DNA from: Ruminococcaceae bacterium UBA5904
GTDB taxonomy: Bacteria > Bacillota > Clostridia > Oscillospirales > Acutalibacteraceae
Length of the DNA stretch: 7,873 bases
Reading direction: 5' to 3'
Assembly (NCBI GenBank): GCA_002431305.1
Contig: DJEG01000083.1
Location: forward strand, 1 to 7,873
The notes beneath the pieces are model-generated. The model was not told the DNA's origin, ran no database searches, and was given only the letters and a program-made list of their open reading frames with translations. The stretch's first letter is position 1; every line of letters begins with the position of its first letter. Below are positions 1 to 7,128 of the stretch, one piece after another. Both the position numbers and the translations under genes were made by a program.

Positions 1-35
1 TACCTTAAGTAAATTATTGTTTATACGTTTTTTCA

Positions 36-65
36 TCGGAAATTCCGTTTCTTCGGGATTTCCGA
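36..65 (+). promoter_or_regulatory. Hairpin in the mfd 5' leader
   Basis: Bases 36-47 pair with 54-65 as a 12-bp stem containing one G-U wobble, around a 6-base loop (48-53). No T-run follows it on the + strand, and none follows on the minus strand, so it does not look like an ordinary intrinsic terminator. It ends 11 bases before the mfd ribosome binding site at 77-82. It could be a leader stem, a processing or stability element, or a degraded terminator of the gene before the window. The pairing is seen directly; any role is inferred. Confidence 0.45.
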
Positions 66-87
66 CATTGCAGTTTAAGGAGTTTGT

Positions 88-3000
88 ATGTCGTCATTTT
101 CCGATTTGTTAAAATCAAACAGCGAGTATAAGGAAATTCTCGCGTGCGTTAAAAAGGGACGTCTTCCTATGGGCGTCCTCGGAGTCAGTCAGACGCCCAA
201 GGCGCATATCGTCCATTCTCTGTGCACCGATACGGGGAGAAAAGCACTGATTATTACCGCAGACGAGGCGTCCGCCGTTAAGTTCAGCGGGGACATGGAG
301 ACGATGGGCTCGAAGTGTCTGATGTACCCGGCGAGGGATTTTAACTACCGTCCGACCGACAGCCAGTCGAGGGAGTATGAGCGCAGAAGGCTCGGAGTTC
401 TCGAAAATATAATAAACGGCGAATACGACGCGGTTGTGTGCTCCGTCGAGGCGGCCATGCAGTTAACTGTTCCGCGTAAGGTGCTTAAAAGAAAATCGGC
501 GAGCATAACTCTCGACAGCGAGATTTCTCCCGAAAGAGTCGTTGACGCTCTCGTGTCGGCGGGATATGTGCGCGCCGATATGGTCGAGGGCAAGGGACAG
601 TTTGCCCGCAGGGGCGCGATTATCGATATGTTTCCGCCCGACTGCGATTATCCCGTGAGAATCGAATTTTGGGGCGACAGCGTCGACTCCATGGCGTATT
701 TTGACCCTATAAGCCAGAGGCGCAGAGAAAACGCCGATAAAATAAAAATCACCCCCGCGACGGAGGTTATATTCGATTCCGACGAAATTCTGAGCGAAAA
801 AATAAAAAAACTCGCTTCGTCACTTAGAGGTAAAAATATAACGAAAGTAAGGGAGAGCCTGCTTTCTGACGCGGATAAACTCGATTCCAATGTAAGAATC
901 GGCTGTACGGACAGATACCTTCCGTTAGCATACGAAAATCCCGAAAACATTTTCGACTACTGCGAAAACGATATGCTCTTTATCAGCGAGACCTCAAACG
1001 TAAAGGAGAGAAGTCTCAACATTCAGAAACTCTCGAACGAGGATATCAAAATGATGTTCGAGGACGGCGTTTTGTGCAGGGGGCTTGACAGGTTCTTCAT
1101 TAGTTCTAATGATGTTATTTCGATGTACGAGAAACGGGGCGCCGTTTATCTTGATAATTTTGCGCGCGGAAGTTTCGACACTCCGGTAAAAGAGCTTGTA
1201 AATATGAACGTCAGGCAGTCGTCTTCGTGGGAGGGCTCTTTGAAAGTTCTGCTCGATGATATCCGCCCCGATATTGCGAGAGGCTACAGAATTATTATTT
1301 TGGCCGGTACCGAAAAAGCGTCGCAGTCGCTTGCAGAGGATCTCTCCGACGAGGGGATAGACTGCATAAGCTATCCCGCTATTCCGTCGGCGTTTCTTCA
1401 AAAGAGCGTTAATATCATTCCCGGGGCGCTGAGCTACGGCATGGATTATCCGGGGGACAAAATAAAGATTATTACTCAGAGCCGGTACAAAGCGGGCTCG
1501 GGAGTTAAAAAATATTATTCAAAAAAGAACCGGAAAAACGCGAATTCCCTTCACTCCATAGAGGAGCTTCATAAGGGCGATTACGTCGTTCACAGCGTTC
1601 ACGGCATCGGAGTCTTCGACGGTATTGTAAATATGGACGTCGGGGGCGTTTCAAAGGATTACATTAAAATTAAATATATGGGCGCGGACGTTCTGTACGT
1701 TCCCGTAACTCAGCTTGACCTCGTTTCGAAATATATAGGTCCGCATGAGGAAAACGGCAAACCCATGAAGCTTAACAGGCTCGGAACAAAGGACTGGGAA
1801 AAGACGAAAACGAGAGTCCGCGCCGCCGTCAAGGATATGGCTAAGGAGCTTTTACAGCTTTATGCAAAGCGCAGAAATACAAAGGGTCACGAATTTTCCC
1901 CCGATATCGATATGCAGAGCGACTTTGAACGCCGTTTCGAATTCGACGAGACGGACGACCAGTTAAGATGCATAAGCGAGATAAAATCGGATATGGAGAA
2001 GCCCTACCCCATGGACAGACTTCTGTGCGGAGACGTAGGATTCGGAAAAACGGAGGTTGCCCTCAGAGCTGCGTTCAAGTGCGCCGCCGACGGCATGCAG
2101 TGCGCAATTCTCGTCCCGACGACGATACTCGCGTTTCAGCATTATTCGACCTTGTTAAGACGTTTTGAAGGATTCCCGATAAATATAGACATGCTCTCGC
2201 GTTTCAGAACGCCGAAGGAGACTGCGAATACAATCAAACGCGTTAAGCGCGGAGAGATAGATATACTCGTCGGCACGCACCGCCTTATTTCAAAGGATGT
2301 TGAATTTAAAAACCTGGGACTTGTTATAATTGACGAGGAACAGCGTTTCGGCGTCGCGCAGAAGGAAAAATTGAAAACTGCGTTCCCCGGCGTGGACGTG
2401 CTCACTTTATCGGCAACGCCCATACCGAGAACTCTCAACATGGCGATGACCGGAATCCGCGACATGTCCGTAATTGAGGAGGCTCCGCTCGACCGTTCGC
2501 CCGTTCAGACTTACGTACTCGAACACGATATGGGCATACTCTCCGAAGCTATTCAAAAAGAGATACGCCGGGGTGGCCAGGTGTATTATCTTCACAACAG
2601 GGTAGAGGATATCGAGGAGACCGCAGCCGAAATTCATAAATACGTGCCCGACGCGAGAATAGGAATCGCGCACGGCAAGATGGCGGAAAATCAGCTGTCC
2701 GAAATATGGAGACAGCTTCTCGAGGGCGAAATTGACGTTCTCGTATGCACGACGATAATAGAGACGGGCGTCGACGTACCCAACTGTAATACATTAATAA
2801 TCGACAATGCTGACAGAATGGGTCTTTCCCAGCTTCATCAGATACGCGGACGAGTCGGCAGGTCGTCGAGAAGAGCATTCGCATATTTAACATTCGTAAA
2901 GGGCAAGGAACTTTCCGAAATAGCTTCGAGACGTCTTGAGGCGATTAGGGAATTTACAGAGTTCGGCTCGGGATTTAAAATCGCAATGAAAGACCTCGAA

Positions 3001-3558
3001 ATAAGGGGCGCGGGCAGTATTCTCGGCGCTCAGCAGCACGGTCATCTCGAGGCGGTCGGCTACGATATGTATTTACAGCTTCTTTCCGAGGCTGTCGAGG
3101 GCGAGCAGAACAACACAGAACCCGTCGAGAAAAAAGAATGTCTTATCGACGTTCGCATTGACGCGCATATCCCCGAAAAATATATAAGCTCCGTTCCGCA
3201 GAGACTTTCCGCGTACAGGCGCATAGCCGAAATCCGCGACAACGAAACGGCGTCGGACGTCCTCGACGAATTTATAGACCGTTACGGCGAACCGCCCGAG
3301 TGCGTCAAGGGGCTTGTCAGAATCGCGCTTATAAGAAACCGCGCGGTCAAAAACGGTTTTTACGAGATAAAGCAGAACGGCGACAATCTTCTGCTGTATA
3401 CAAACAGCATAAATATGGATATCGTCAAAAAACTCGCAGCGGCGATGAAGGGCAGAGTTCTTGTTTCCGCCGCGAATAAGCCTTATATCAGCGTAAAAGT
3501 ACCCGTGGGGCAGAGTTCCGCCGTTGTATTGTCGGAAATATTCAAAATATTGGAGTGA
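88..3558 (+). CDS. mfd: Transcription-repair coupling factor Mfd (TRCF)
   Basis: Mfd is an ATP-driven DNA translocase. It binds RNA polymerase stalled at a lesion, pushes it off and recruits UvrA to start nucleotide excision repair on the transcribed strand. The 1156-residue product is full length for the family (about 1150-1180). The N-terminal UvrB-like module has a degenerate P-loop (GVSQTPKA, near residue 32) and the conserved RRGAIIDMFPP segment (174-184). The RNA polymerase-interacting CarD-like domain begins at HKGDYVVH (about 495) and runs to about 548. The RecG-like motor follows, with Walker A GDVGFGKT (648-655), Walker B DEEQ (749-752), SATPIPRT (775-782) and motif VI QIRGRVGRS (918-926). 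The C-terminal TRCF domain, which in known Mfd masks the UvrA-binding surface, spans about 1017-1110 and includes FIDRYGEPP. The start is set by AAGGAG at 77-82, five bases before the ATG. No terminator is visible after the stop. No key residue is missing. Confidence 0.98.
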   Translation: MSSFSDLLKSNSEYKEILACVKKGRLPMGVLGVSQTPKAHIVHSLCTDTGRKALIITADEASAVKFSGDMETMGSKCLMYPARDFNYRPTDSQSREYERRRLGVLENIINGEYDAVVCSVEAAMQLTVPRKVLKRKSASITLDSEISPERVVDALVSAGYVRADMVEGKGQFARRGAIIDMFPPDCDYPVRIEFWGDSVDSMAYFDPISQRRRENADKIKITPATEVIFDSDEILSEKIKKLASSLRGKNITKVRESLLSDADKLDSNVRIGCTDRYLPLAYENPENIFDYCENDMLFISETSNVKERSLNIQKLSNEDIKMMFEDGVLCRGLDRFFISSNDVISMYEKRGAVYLDNFARGSFDTPVKELVNMNVRQSSSWEGSLKVLLDDIRPDIARGYRIIILAGTEKASQSLAEDLSDEGIDCISYPAIPSAFLQKSVNIIPGALSYGMDYPGDKIKIITQSRYKAGSGVKKYYSKKNRKNANSLHSIEELHKGDYVVHSVHGIGVFDGIVNMDVGGVSKDYIKIKYMGADVLYVPVTQLDLVSKYIGPHEENGKPMKLNRLGTKDWEKTKTRVRAAVKDMAKELLQLYAKRRNTKGHEFSPDIDMQSDFERRFEFDETDDQLRCISEIKSDMEKPYPMDRLLCGDVGFGKTEVALRAAFKCAADGMQCAILVPTTILAFQHYSTLLRRFEGFPINIDMLSRFRTPKETANTIKRVKRGEIDILVGTHRLISKDVEFKNLGLVIIDEEQRFGVAQKEKLKTAFPGVDVLTLSATPIPRTLNMAMTGIRDMSVIEEAPLDRSPVQTYVLEHDMGILSEAIQKEIRRGGQVYYLHNRVEDIEETAAEIHKYVPDARIGIAHGKMAENQLSEIWRQLLEGEIDVLVCTTIIETGVDVPNCNTLIIDNADRMGLSQLHQIRGRVGRSSRRAFAYLTFVKGKELSEIASRRLEAIREFTEFGSGFKIAMKDLEIRGAGSILGAQQHGHLEAVGYDMYLQLLSEAVEGEQNNTEPVEKKECLIDVRIDAHIPEKYISSVPQRLSAYRRIAEIRDNETASDVLDEFIDRYGEPPECVKGLVRIALIRNRAVKNGFYEIKQNGDNLLLYTNSINMDIVKKLAAAMKGRVLVSAANKPYISVKVPVGQSSAVVLSEIFKILE

Positions 3559-3577
3559 AATTTAGAATAAACTTACT

Positions 3578-3606
3578 TTGACAAAATGAAATAACTGTGT
3601 TATTAT
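3578..3606 (+). promoter_or_regulatory. Sigma-A type promoter of the dockerin-like secreted protein gene
   Basis: A perfect -35 box TTGACA (3578-3583) and a -10 box TATTAT (3601-3606) are separated by 17 bases. The predicted transcription start is near 3612-3614, giving a leader of about 45 bases before the ATG at 3659. The -35 box lies only 20 bases after the mfd stop codon, so this gene can be transcribed independently of mfd. The boxes are read directly; activity is inferred. Confidence 0.85.
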
Positions 3607-3640
3607 AAATTTGAATAACAGTATTCTTATTTTCACGGCG

Positions 3641-3647
3641 AAAGGTG
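3641..3647 (+). promoter_or_regulatory. Ribosome binding site deciding the start at 3659
   Basis: AAAGGTG lies 11 bases before the ATG at 3659. It supports that ATG over the in-frame TTG at 3611, which falls at the predicted transcription start and therefore has no room for an upstream binding site. Confidence 0.6.
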
Positions 3648-3658
3648 CGTTGTGCGCT

Positions 3659-5182
3659 ATGAAAAAAACATCAAGAAAAATTCTCTGCATAATGCTGTGC
3701 GTTATACTCTGCGTTTCGTCTGTTATCCCCGCATTTGCGGCGGGCGGACTGAGCATTGCCGATATTATTAAAGGTGCAATATCTTCCGGAACCGGTACCG
3801 GTGCCGGTTCTGACGACGATTTAAGCGACATGATAAGTCAGATGATAACCGGAGGCAGTTTCGGAGATATCAATATTGCCGAGATTCTTGCAAAAAAACT
3901 TGATGATGAAATCAATAAGGAATCTCCCGCAGAGGAGCTTATCAATAAAATCATAAGCAATATTAAAAACGGAGTTCCCGACGACGGAAGCGACGACCCG
4001 TCAGTCGAGGTCGATAAAGAGGCGCTTAACTATGCCGTCGAGCTTTTCAATCTCACGGTTAACCGTATTAAGCAGGAGAAACCGTATGTTGTAAAGAGCG
4101 AAAACTCAGGACTGAGCCAGGACGCGCAAAAGGATATTTCATCCCAGTGGATGCCTATACTCAGCGCAATCGCGTCCGCAGTTGTTAAGGACACTGACCT
4201 TGTTCCCGCGGTTATCGGTTCGATGAGCGACAGTACCGCCGTTTCGACGAGACTTCCCAACGGCGTAAGCCATGATAACGATATGCCTCTGAGCGGAACT
4301 CCTTACGTATCGACGATAAAGCCCGAACAGGTCAAGAATTTTTCGATGACCATACATAGGAGCGGAGCTTACTCGATACGTCTTGACCTCCCGACGGTCT
4401 ACGGTTCTCCCATAGGAACGGGATATGACTCATTGTACGACGTTACGGATAATTCGACGTTTAAGGTTAATCTTATCCCCGGTCTTTCGATGGATACTCC
4501 TGTATTTGTTAAGTATATAAACAGCTATGCCGAGGTTAATGTAAACAGAAAGGGCAATATTTCCGGTTACAGGGTTCATATAGAATGCACCGCGTCGCTT
4601 GCCGACGAAAACGGAAAGAATCCCATCGGTCTTAAGCCCGAAATAACCAGCGCGTTCGACTTTGAAGAAGAGGGTCTTGTATACGTTATGGAGGAGACCT
4701 ATACCGGTTTTAACTGGGAACCGCGCAAAATGGGCGACGTAAATAACGATAATAAGGTTTCTGCTTCCGACGCGAGACTCGTTCTCAGAGCCGCCGCGAA
4801 AATCGATAAACTTGACGACGCCGACCGCGATTATGCGGATATCGACAGAAACGGCGAGATAACTCCCGCCGATGCGAGGAAAATTCTCCGTGCCGCGTCT
4901 ATGGTGGATACTCTTCCGAATACGGCGGATGTTATGACTGTTGACACGACGGTTAAGGATAAGAATCAGACCGCGGTAGATAACCTGCTGATTGTAATTC
5001 TAGCCGCCGAGGCGGAGAAGAAAAATAATCAGGCAAACGAGCCGTCGAGCGAAACGACAACGGCAAAGGTCGACCCCGGTTCAAAGGACGAGATTACGAC
5101 TAAAAAGAGTTATGCCGACGCCGTAAACAACGGAGGACAGTTTATTAACGATTTTATTAACGGGCTGTTGCAGAAGAAATAA
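3659..5182 (+). CDS. Secreted protein of unknown function with an internal dockerin-like (type I repeat) domain
   Basis: The 507-residue product starts with a clear Sec signal peptide: basic MKKTSRK, a hydrophobic core to about residue 23, and a PAFAA cleavage region at 24-28. Export to the surface or medium is therefore expected. After a short G/T/S/D-rich stretch comes a region of unrecognised fold (about 50-350). At 359-415 are two EF-hand-like dockerin repeats. The first has D360, N362, D364, S368 and D371; the second has D394, D396, N398, T402 and D405. Each is followed by an ARxxLRAA helix. In the dockerin family these loops bind calcium, and cellulosomal dockerins pair with cohesins. 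Similar repeats in many gut Clostridia occur outside cellulosomes. Here the domain is not terminal: about 90 residues follow, with an S/T/E/K-rich linker and a final FINDFINGLLQKK segment. No sortase motif, catalytic domain or cohesin is recognisable. The gene has its own promoter and terminator. The dockerin call is firm; the function is unknown. Confidence 0.88.
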   Translation: MKKTSRKILCIMLCVILCVSSVIPAFAAGGLSIADIIKGAISSGTGTGAGSDDDLSDMISQMITGGSFGDINIAEILAKKLDDEINKESPAEELINKIISNIKNGVPDDGSDDPSVEVDKEALNYAVELFNLTVNRIKQEKPYVVKSENSGLSQDAQKDISSQWMPILSAIASAVVKDTDLVPAVIGSMSDSTAVSTRLPNGVSHDNDMPLSGTPYVSTIKPEQVKNFSMTIHRSGAYSIRLDLPTVYGSPIGTGYDSLYDVTDNSTFKVNLIPGLSMDTPVFVKYINSYAEVNVNRKGNISGYRVHIECTASLADENGKNPIGLKPEITSAFDFEEEGLVYVMEETYTGFNWEPRKMGDVNNDNKVSASDARLVLRAAAKIDKLDDADRDYADIDRNGEITPADARKILRAASMVDTLPNTADVMTVDTTVKDKNQTAVDNLLIVILAAEAEKKNNQANEPSSETTTAKVDPGSKDEITTKKSYADAVNNGGQFINDFINGLLQKK

Positions 5183-5210
5183 ACGGTTGTATTAATATTC
5201 GTAATATTAT

Positions 5211-5244
5211 ATATCCCGCGGTTCTTTCCGCCGCGGGATATTTT
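5211..5244 (+). terminator. Intrinsic terminator after the dockerin-like protein gene
   Basis: Bases 5211-5221 pair perfectly with 5231-5241 as an 11-bp stem with a CCCGCGG core around a 9-base loop. A short T-run (5241-5244) and an A/T-rich stretch follow. It lies 29 bases after the stop codon and separates this gene from the transporter. Confidence 0.88.
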
Positions 5245-5291
5245 AATATATTAATTATTTTGGAAATTTTTTATAAGCTTGGTGAAGGTAT

Positions 5292-6875
5292 ATGGGTAAA
5301 ACCGCTGAGAAGTTAAAAGACATTCTCGGTATCGAGGGCGGATATGAAGATACGATTAAACCGGCTCTGAATTATACGTCCGCAAGTATAATGCTCGGGG
5401 GCGCGGGATATCCGATAAGTCAGTTTCATTCGCAGTATTTGTTTTGGGTTGAAAAACTGTCGCAGTCGAATATCGGTAAAATTTCATTAATCAACGGACT
5501 TTGGGACGCGTTCAACGACCCTGTCATGGGTATCATTTCCGACAGAACGCGTTCGAAAAGGGGCAGACACCGTCCGTATCTGCTTGCGGCCGCGCTTCCG
5601 TTTTCAATCGGATATTTCATGCGCTGGTTTTCATTCGGAATATCGGGTTCGACAGCTGAAAATTCGACCGCAGTATTTCTGTGGTATCTGCTGGCGGCGG
5701 TTGTTTATTCTACTTCGTATACGATAGCGAGTATTCCGTACACGTCCATGCTTCCGAGCGTTGCGCCGTCGTACTTTTTAAGAACGCAGTATAAAACCGT
5801 CGAGTATATAATGAACTCGGTCGGTCAGGTATCGTCGTATATTTTTACGTCGCTGGTTCTGAGCAACTTTAATATTAAAACGATGCTGTCGGCTCTGCCC
5901 GACCCGTCGCCCGCCGACAGAAGCAAATATATGCTCGTCGGAATCGTTCTCGCCGTATGGTTCTTCTGGCCTCTCATTCACTGCTACAGACATACGAGCG
6001 AGCCGTCGTCGCTCGGCGCTCATAATGAGCCGTTCAGTATGAAATATCTTATAAACGAGTATAAACTCGTTTTTTCGAACAGGTCGTTCAGGCAGTATTT
6101 CGCGATTTCACTTTTCTATACTTTAAGCCGTCAGTTCTATCTCAACTCCAATGCGTATTTTATGAGAAGCGTTGCCGGCAAGTACGAGATATTCATAGCC
6201 ATGAACATGGTTTCCGGCGTTGCGGAAGCCCTCGGAACTCCCGTAAACTACATGCTTGTAAAGAATAAGGGCAAGACGTTCTGCGGAAAACTTTTAGGTC
6301 CGTTGATGATAATCGGACTGCTTCTTAACAGGACGATTGATCAAAACACGTCAAACTCCGCCGCAACGGTTATACTTGCTATATCCGCAGTGCTTTATAA
6401 CTTCGGATTTTCGGGTCCCGGATTTGTCGGAGACAATATTCAGCCCGATGTTATAGACGCGGACGAACTCATTACCGGCAGACGGCGCGAGGGCGTTGTA
6501 GGTACGTTCAAGTCGCTGTTCAGCAAGACTGTTACGAGCTTTGCAAGTTACTTTATAGGCAAGAGTCTTGATTTATTCGGCTATCATTCCGACATGCCGT
6601 CGCCCGCCGACCAGACTGCAAAATCGCTCTTCGGCTTAAGACTCAACGCGATTTACATGCCCATCGTGTGCGCGGGAATCTCGCTTTTCTCAATATTCAG
6701 ATATGCGATGACTAAGAAAGACCATGAACTTATCAGACGTATCGCGGCTGAGCGTAAGGAAAAAGGATTTGTCGAAAATGTCACCGACAAGGAAAAAATC
6801 CGCATAGAAAAAATAACAGGCATGAAGTGGGACAGCATGTGGATAGGCACGCGTGACGAGGAAGTCAAAATTTAA
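5292..6875 (+). CDS. GPH-family (MelB-like, MFS) sugar:cation symporter
   Basis: This is a membrane transporter of the glycoside-pentoside-hexuronide:cation symporter family, which couples uptake of sugars or glycosides to Na+ or H+. The 527-residue product is polytopic; about 12 helices are expected, with clear hydrophobic stretches near 97-115, 128-148, 214-230, 336-346, 357-374 and 452-470. The helix II signature D72xxxD76P, carrying the two acidic residues that bind the cation in MelB, is followed by the cytoplasmic loop DRTRSKRGRHRP (84-95). The family's later motif appears as DADELITGRRREGV (389-402). It is somewhat longer than typical members (about 450-480) because of an N-terminal extension of about 30 residues and a charged C-terminal tail after about 474. 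The start is preceded by GGTGAAGG at 5281-5288. No glycosidase or sugar regulator lies beside it in the window, so the substrate cannot be named. It sits between two terminators, and no convincing promoter was seen in the 109-bp gap before it. Confidence 0.92.
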   Translation: MGKTAEKLKDILGIEGGYEDTIKPALNYTSASIMLGGAGYPISQFHSQYLFWVEKLSQSNIGKISLINGLWDAFNDPVMGIISDRTRSKRGRHRPYLLAAALPFSIGYFMRWFSFGISGSTAENSTAVFLWYLLAAVVYSTSYTIASIPYTSMLPSVAPSYFLRTQYKTVEYIMNSVGQVSSYIFTSLVLSNFNIKTMLSALPDPSPADRSKYMLVGIVLAVWFFWPLIHCYRHTSEPSSLGAHNEPFSMKYLINEYKLVFSNRSFRQYFAISLFYTLSRQFYLNSNAYFMRSVAGKYEIFIAMNMVSGVAEALGTPVNYMLVKNKGKTFCGKLLGPLMIIGLLLNRTIDQNTSNSAATVILAISAVLYNFGFSGPGFVGDNIQPDVIDADELITGRRREGVVGTFKSLFSKTVTSFASYFIGKSLDLFGYHSDMPSPADQTAKSLFGLRLNAIYMPIVCAGISLFSIFRYAMTKKDHELIRRIAAERKEKGFVENVTDKEKIRIEKITGMKWDSMWIGTRDEEVKI

Positions 6876-6900
6876 AATAATAAGTTCCCAAATCAAATAC

Positions 6901-6963
6901 GGGCATACAATGTATTGAGGTACAGTCAGCGGAAGTGTATCTCAGGCGGGTATGCCCTTTTTT
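6901..6963 (+). terminator. Two-part hairpin terminator after the GPH transporter gene
   Basis: An outer stem pairs 6901-6908 (GGGCATAC) perfectly with 6950-6957 (GTATGCCC) and is followed at once by six T residues (6958-6963). An inner stem of 9 bp with one G-U wobble pairs 6916-6924 with 6936-6944 around an 11-base loop. The two stems are separated by an internal loop of 7 and 5 bases. It lies 25 bases after the transporter stop codon. The stem plus T-run supports termination; the long, structured inner part is more elaborate than most simple terminators. Confidence 0.75.
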
Positions 6964-6981
6964 CGTACCCCGCAGAGTAAC

Positions 6982-7052
6982 CTGTGATTCATCCGCATTA
7001 CATAGATGCGGCCGCCGTGCCGGAGAAAAAAACGGTACGGCGGTTTTCACAG
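6982..7052 (+). ncRNA. Candidate three-way-junction RNA structure or second terminator
   Basis: Three stems can form together. P1 pairs 6982-6987 (CTGTGA) with 7047-7052 (TCACAG). P2 pairs 6993-6998 (CCGCAT) with 7006-7011 (ATGCGG) around 7 bases. P3 pairs 7012-7022 with 7033-7043 (11 bp, one G-U wobble) around an A-rich 10-base loop. P2 and P3 are directly adjacent, as if coaxially stacked. P3 is followed by TTTT (7044-7047), so P3 alone could act as a weak terminator. No known riboswitch class was recognised. It lies upstream of the flavin reductase promoter, so it would not be in that gene's predicted leader. The pairings are seen directly; existence as an RNA element is inference. Confidence 0.35.
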
Positions 7053-7055
7053 CGT

Positions 7056-7085
7056 AATTATAACGGCTGCAATTATAACGGTTGC
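7056..7085 (+). repeat. Two 15-bp direct repeats overlapping the flavin reductase promoter
   Basis: AATTATAACGGCTGC (7056-7070) is followed without a gap by AATTATAACGGTTGC (7071-7085), differing at one base. A third partial copy starts at 7086 (AATTAT). The second copy runs into the -35 box at 7082-7087. The position suits a regulator binding site, but no cognate regulator is visible in the window and chance slippage could also explain the repeat. Confidence 0.55.
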
Positions 7086-7110
7086 AATTATTATGAAAAA
7101 AGCGTATAAT
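7082..7110 (+). promoter_or_regulatory. Sigma-A type promoter of the flavin reductase-family gene
   Basis: A -35 box TTGCAA (7082-7087, four of six bases matching the consensus) and a perfect -10 box TATAAT (7105-7110) are 17 bases apart. The predicted start is near 7117, which leaves a leader of only about 12 bases before the ATG at 7129. Confidence 0.75.
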
Positions 7111-7116
7111 TTAAAC

Positions 7117-7123
7117 GAGGGTG
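7117..7123 (+). promoter_or_regulatory. Ribosome binding site deciding the start at 7129
   Basis: GAGGGTG ends five bases before the ATG at 7129. It is the only good Shine-Dalgarno match in the region and rules against the in-frame ATGs at 7006 and 7093. Confidence 0.75.
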
Positions 7124-7128
7124 ATATT

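Noticed and set aside
994..1401. 135-residue minus-strand open frame inside mfd, and similar antisense frames at 2142-2465, 2549-2893 and 7348-7692
   Set aside because: They lie antisense to strongly conserved coding sequence, show no recognisable domains, and were judged shadow frames.
3611..3658. TTG start giving a 16-residue longer secreted protein
   Set aside because: The TTG lies at the predicted transcription start of the TTGACA-17-TATTAT promoter with no upstream ribosome binding site. The extension would also place 16 residues before an otherwise standard signal peptide.
3789..3810. Inverted repeat with a 12-bp palindrome (ACCGGTACCGGT) near the start of the secreted protein gene
   Set aside because: It is inside the coding sequence and is explained by the repetitive Gly-Thr-Gly-Thr-Gly-Ala-Gly codons; there is no evidence of a site-specific role.
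6965..7022. Cobalamin-type riboswitch suggested by the CCCCGC...CTGTGA text
   Set aside because: The conserved core of that class (GGGAA followed by the GGUG...AAUCC region and a downstream GCCACUG) is absent, and the downstream gene has its own promoter after the element.
7006..7128. Upstream ATG extension of the flavin reductase gene
   Set aside because: It would translate through the P3 hairpin, the 15-bp repeats and the promoter. It has no ribosome binding site, whereas the ATG at 7129 has GAGGGTG at the right distance.
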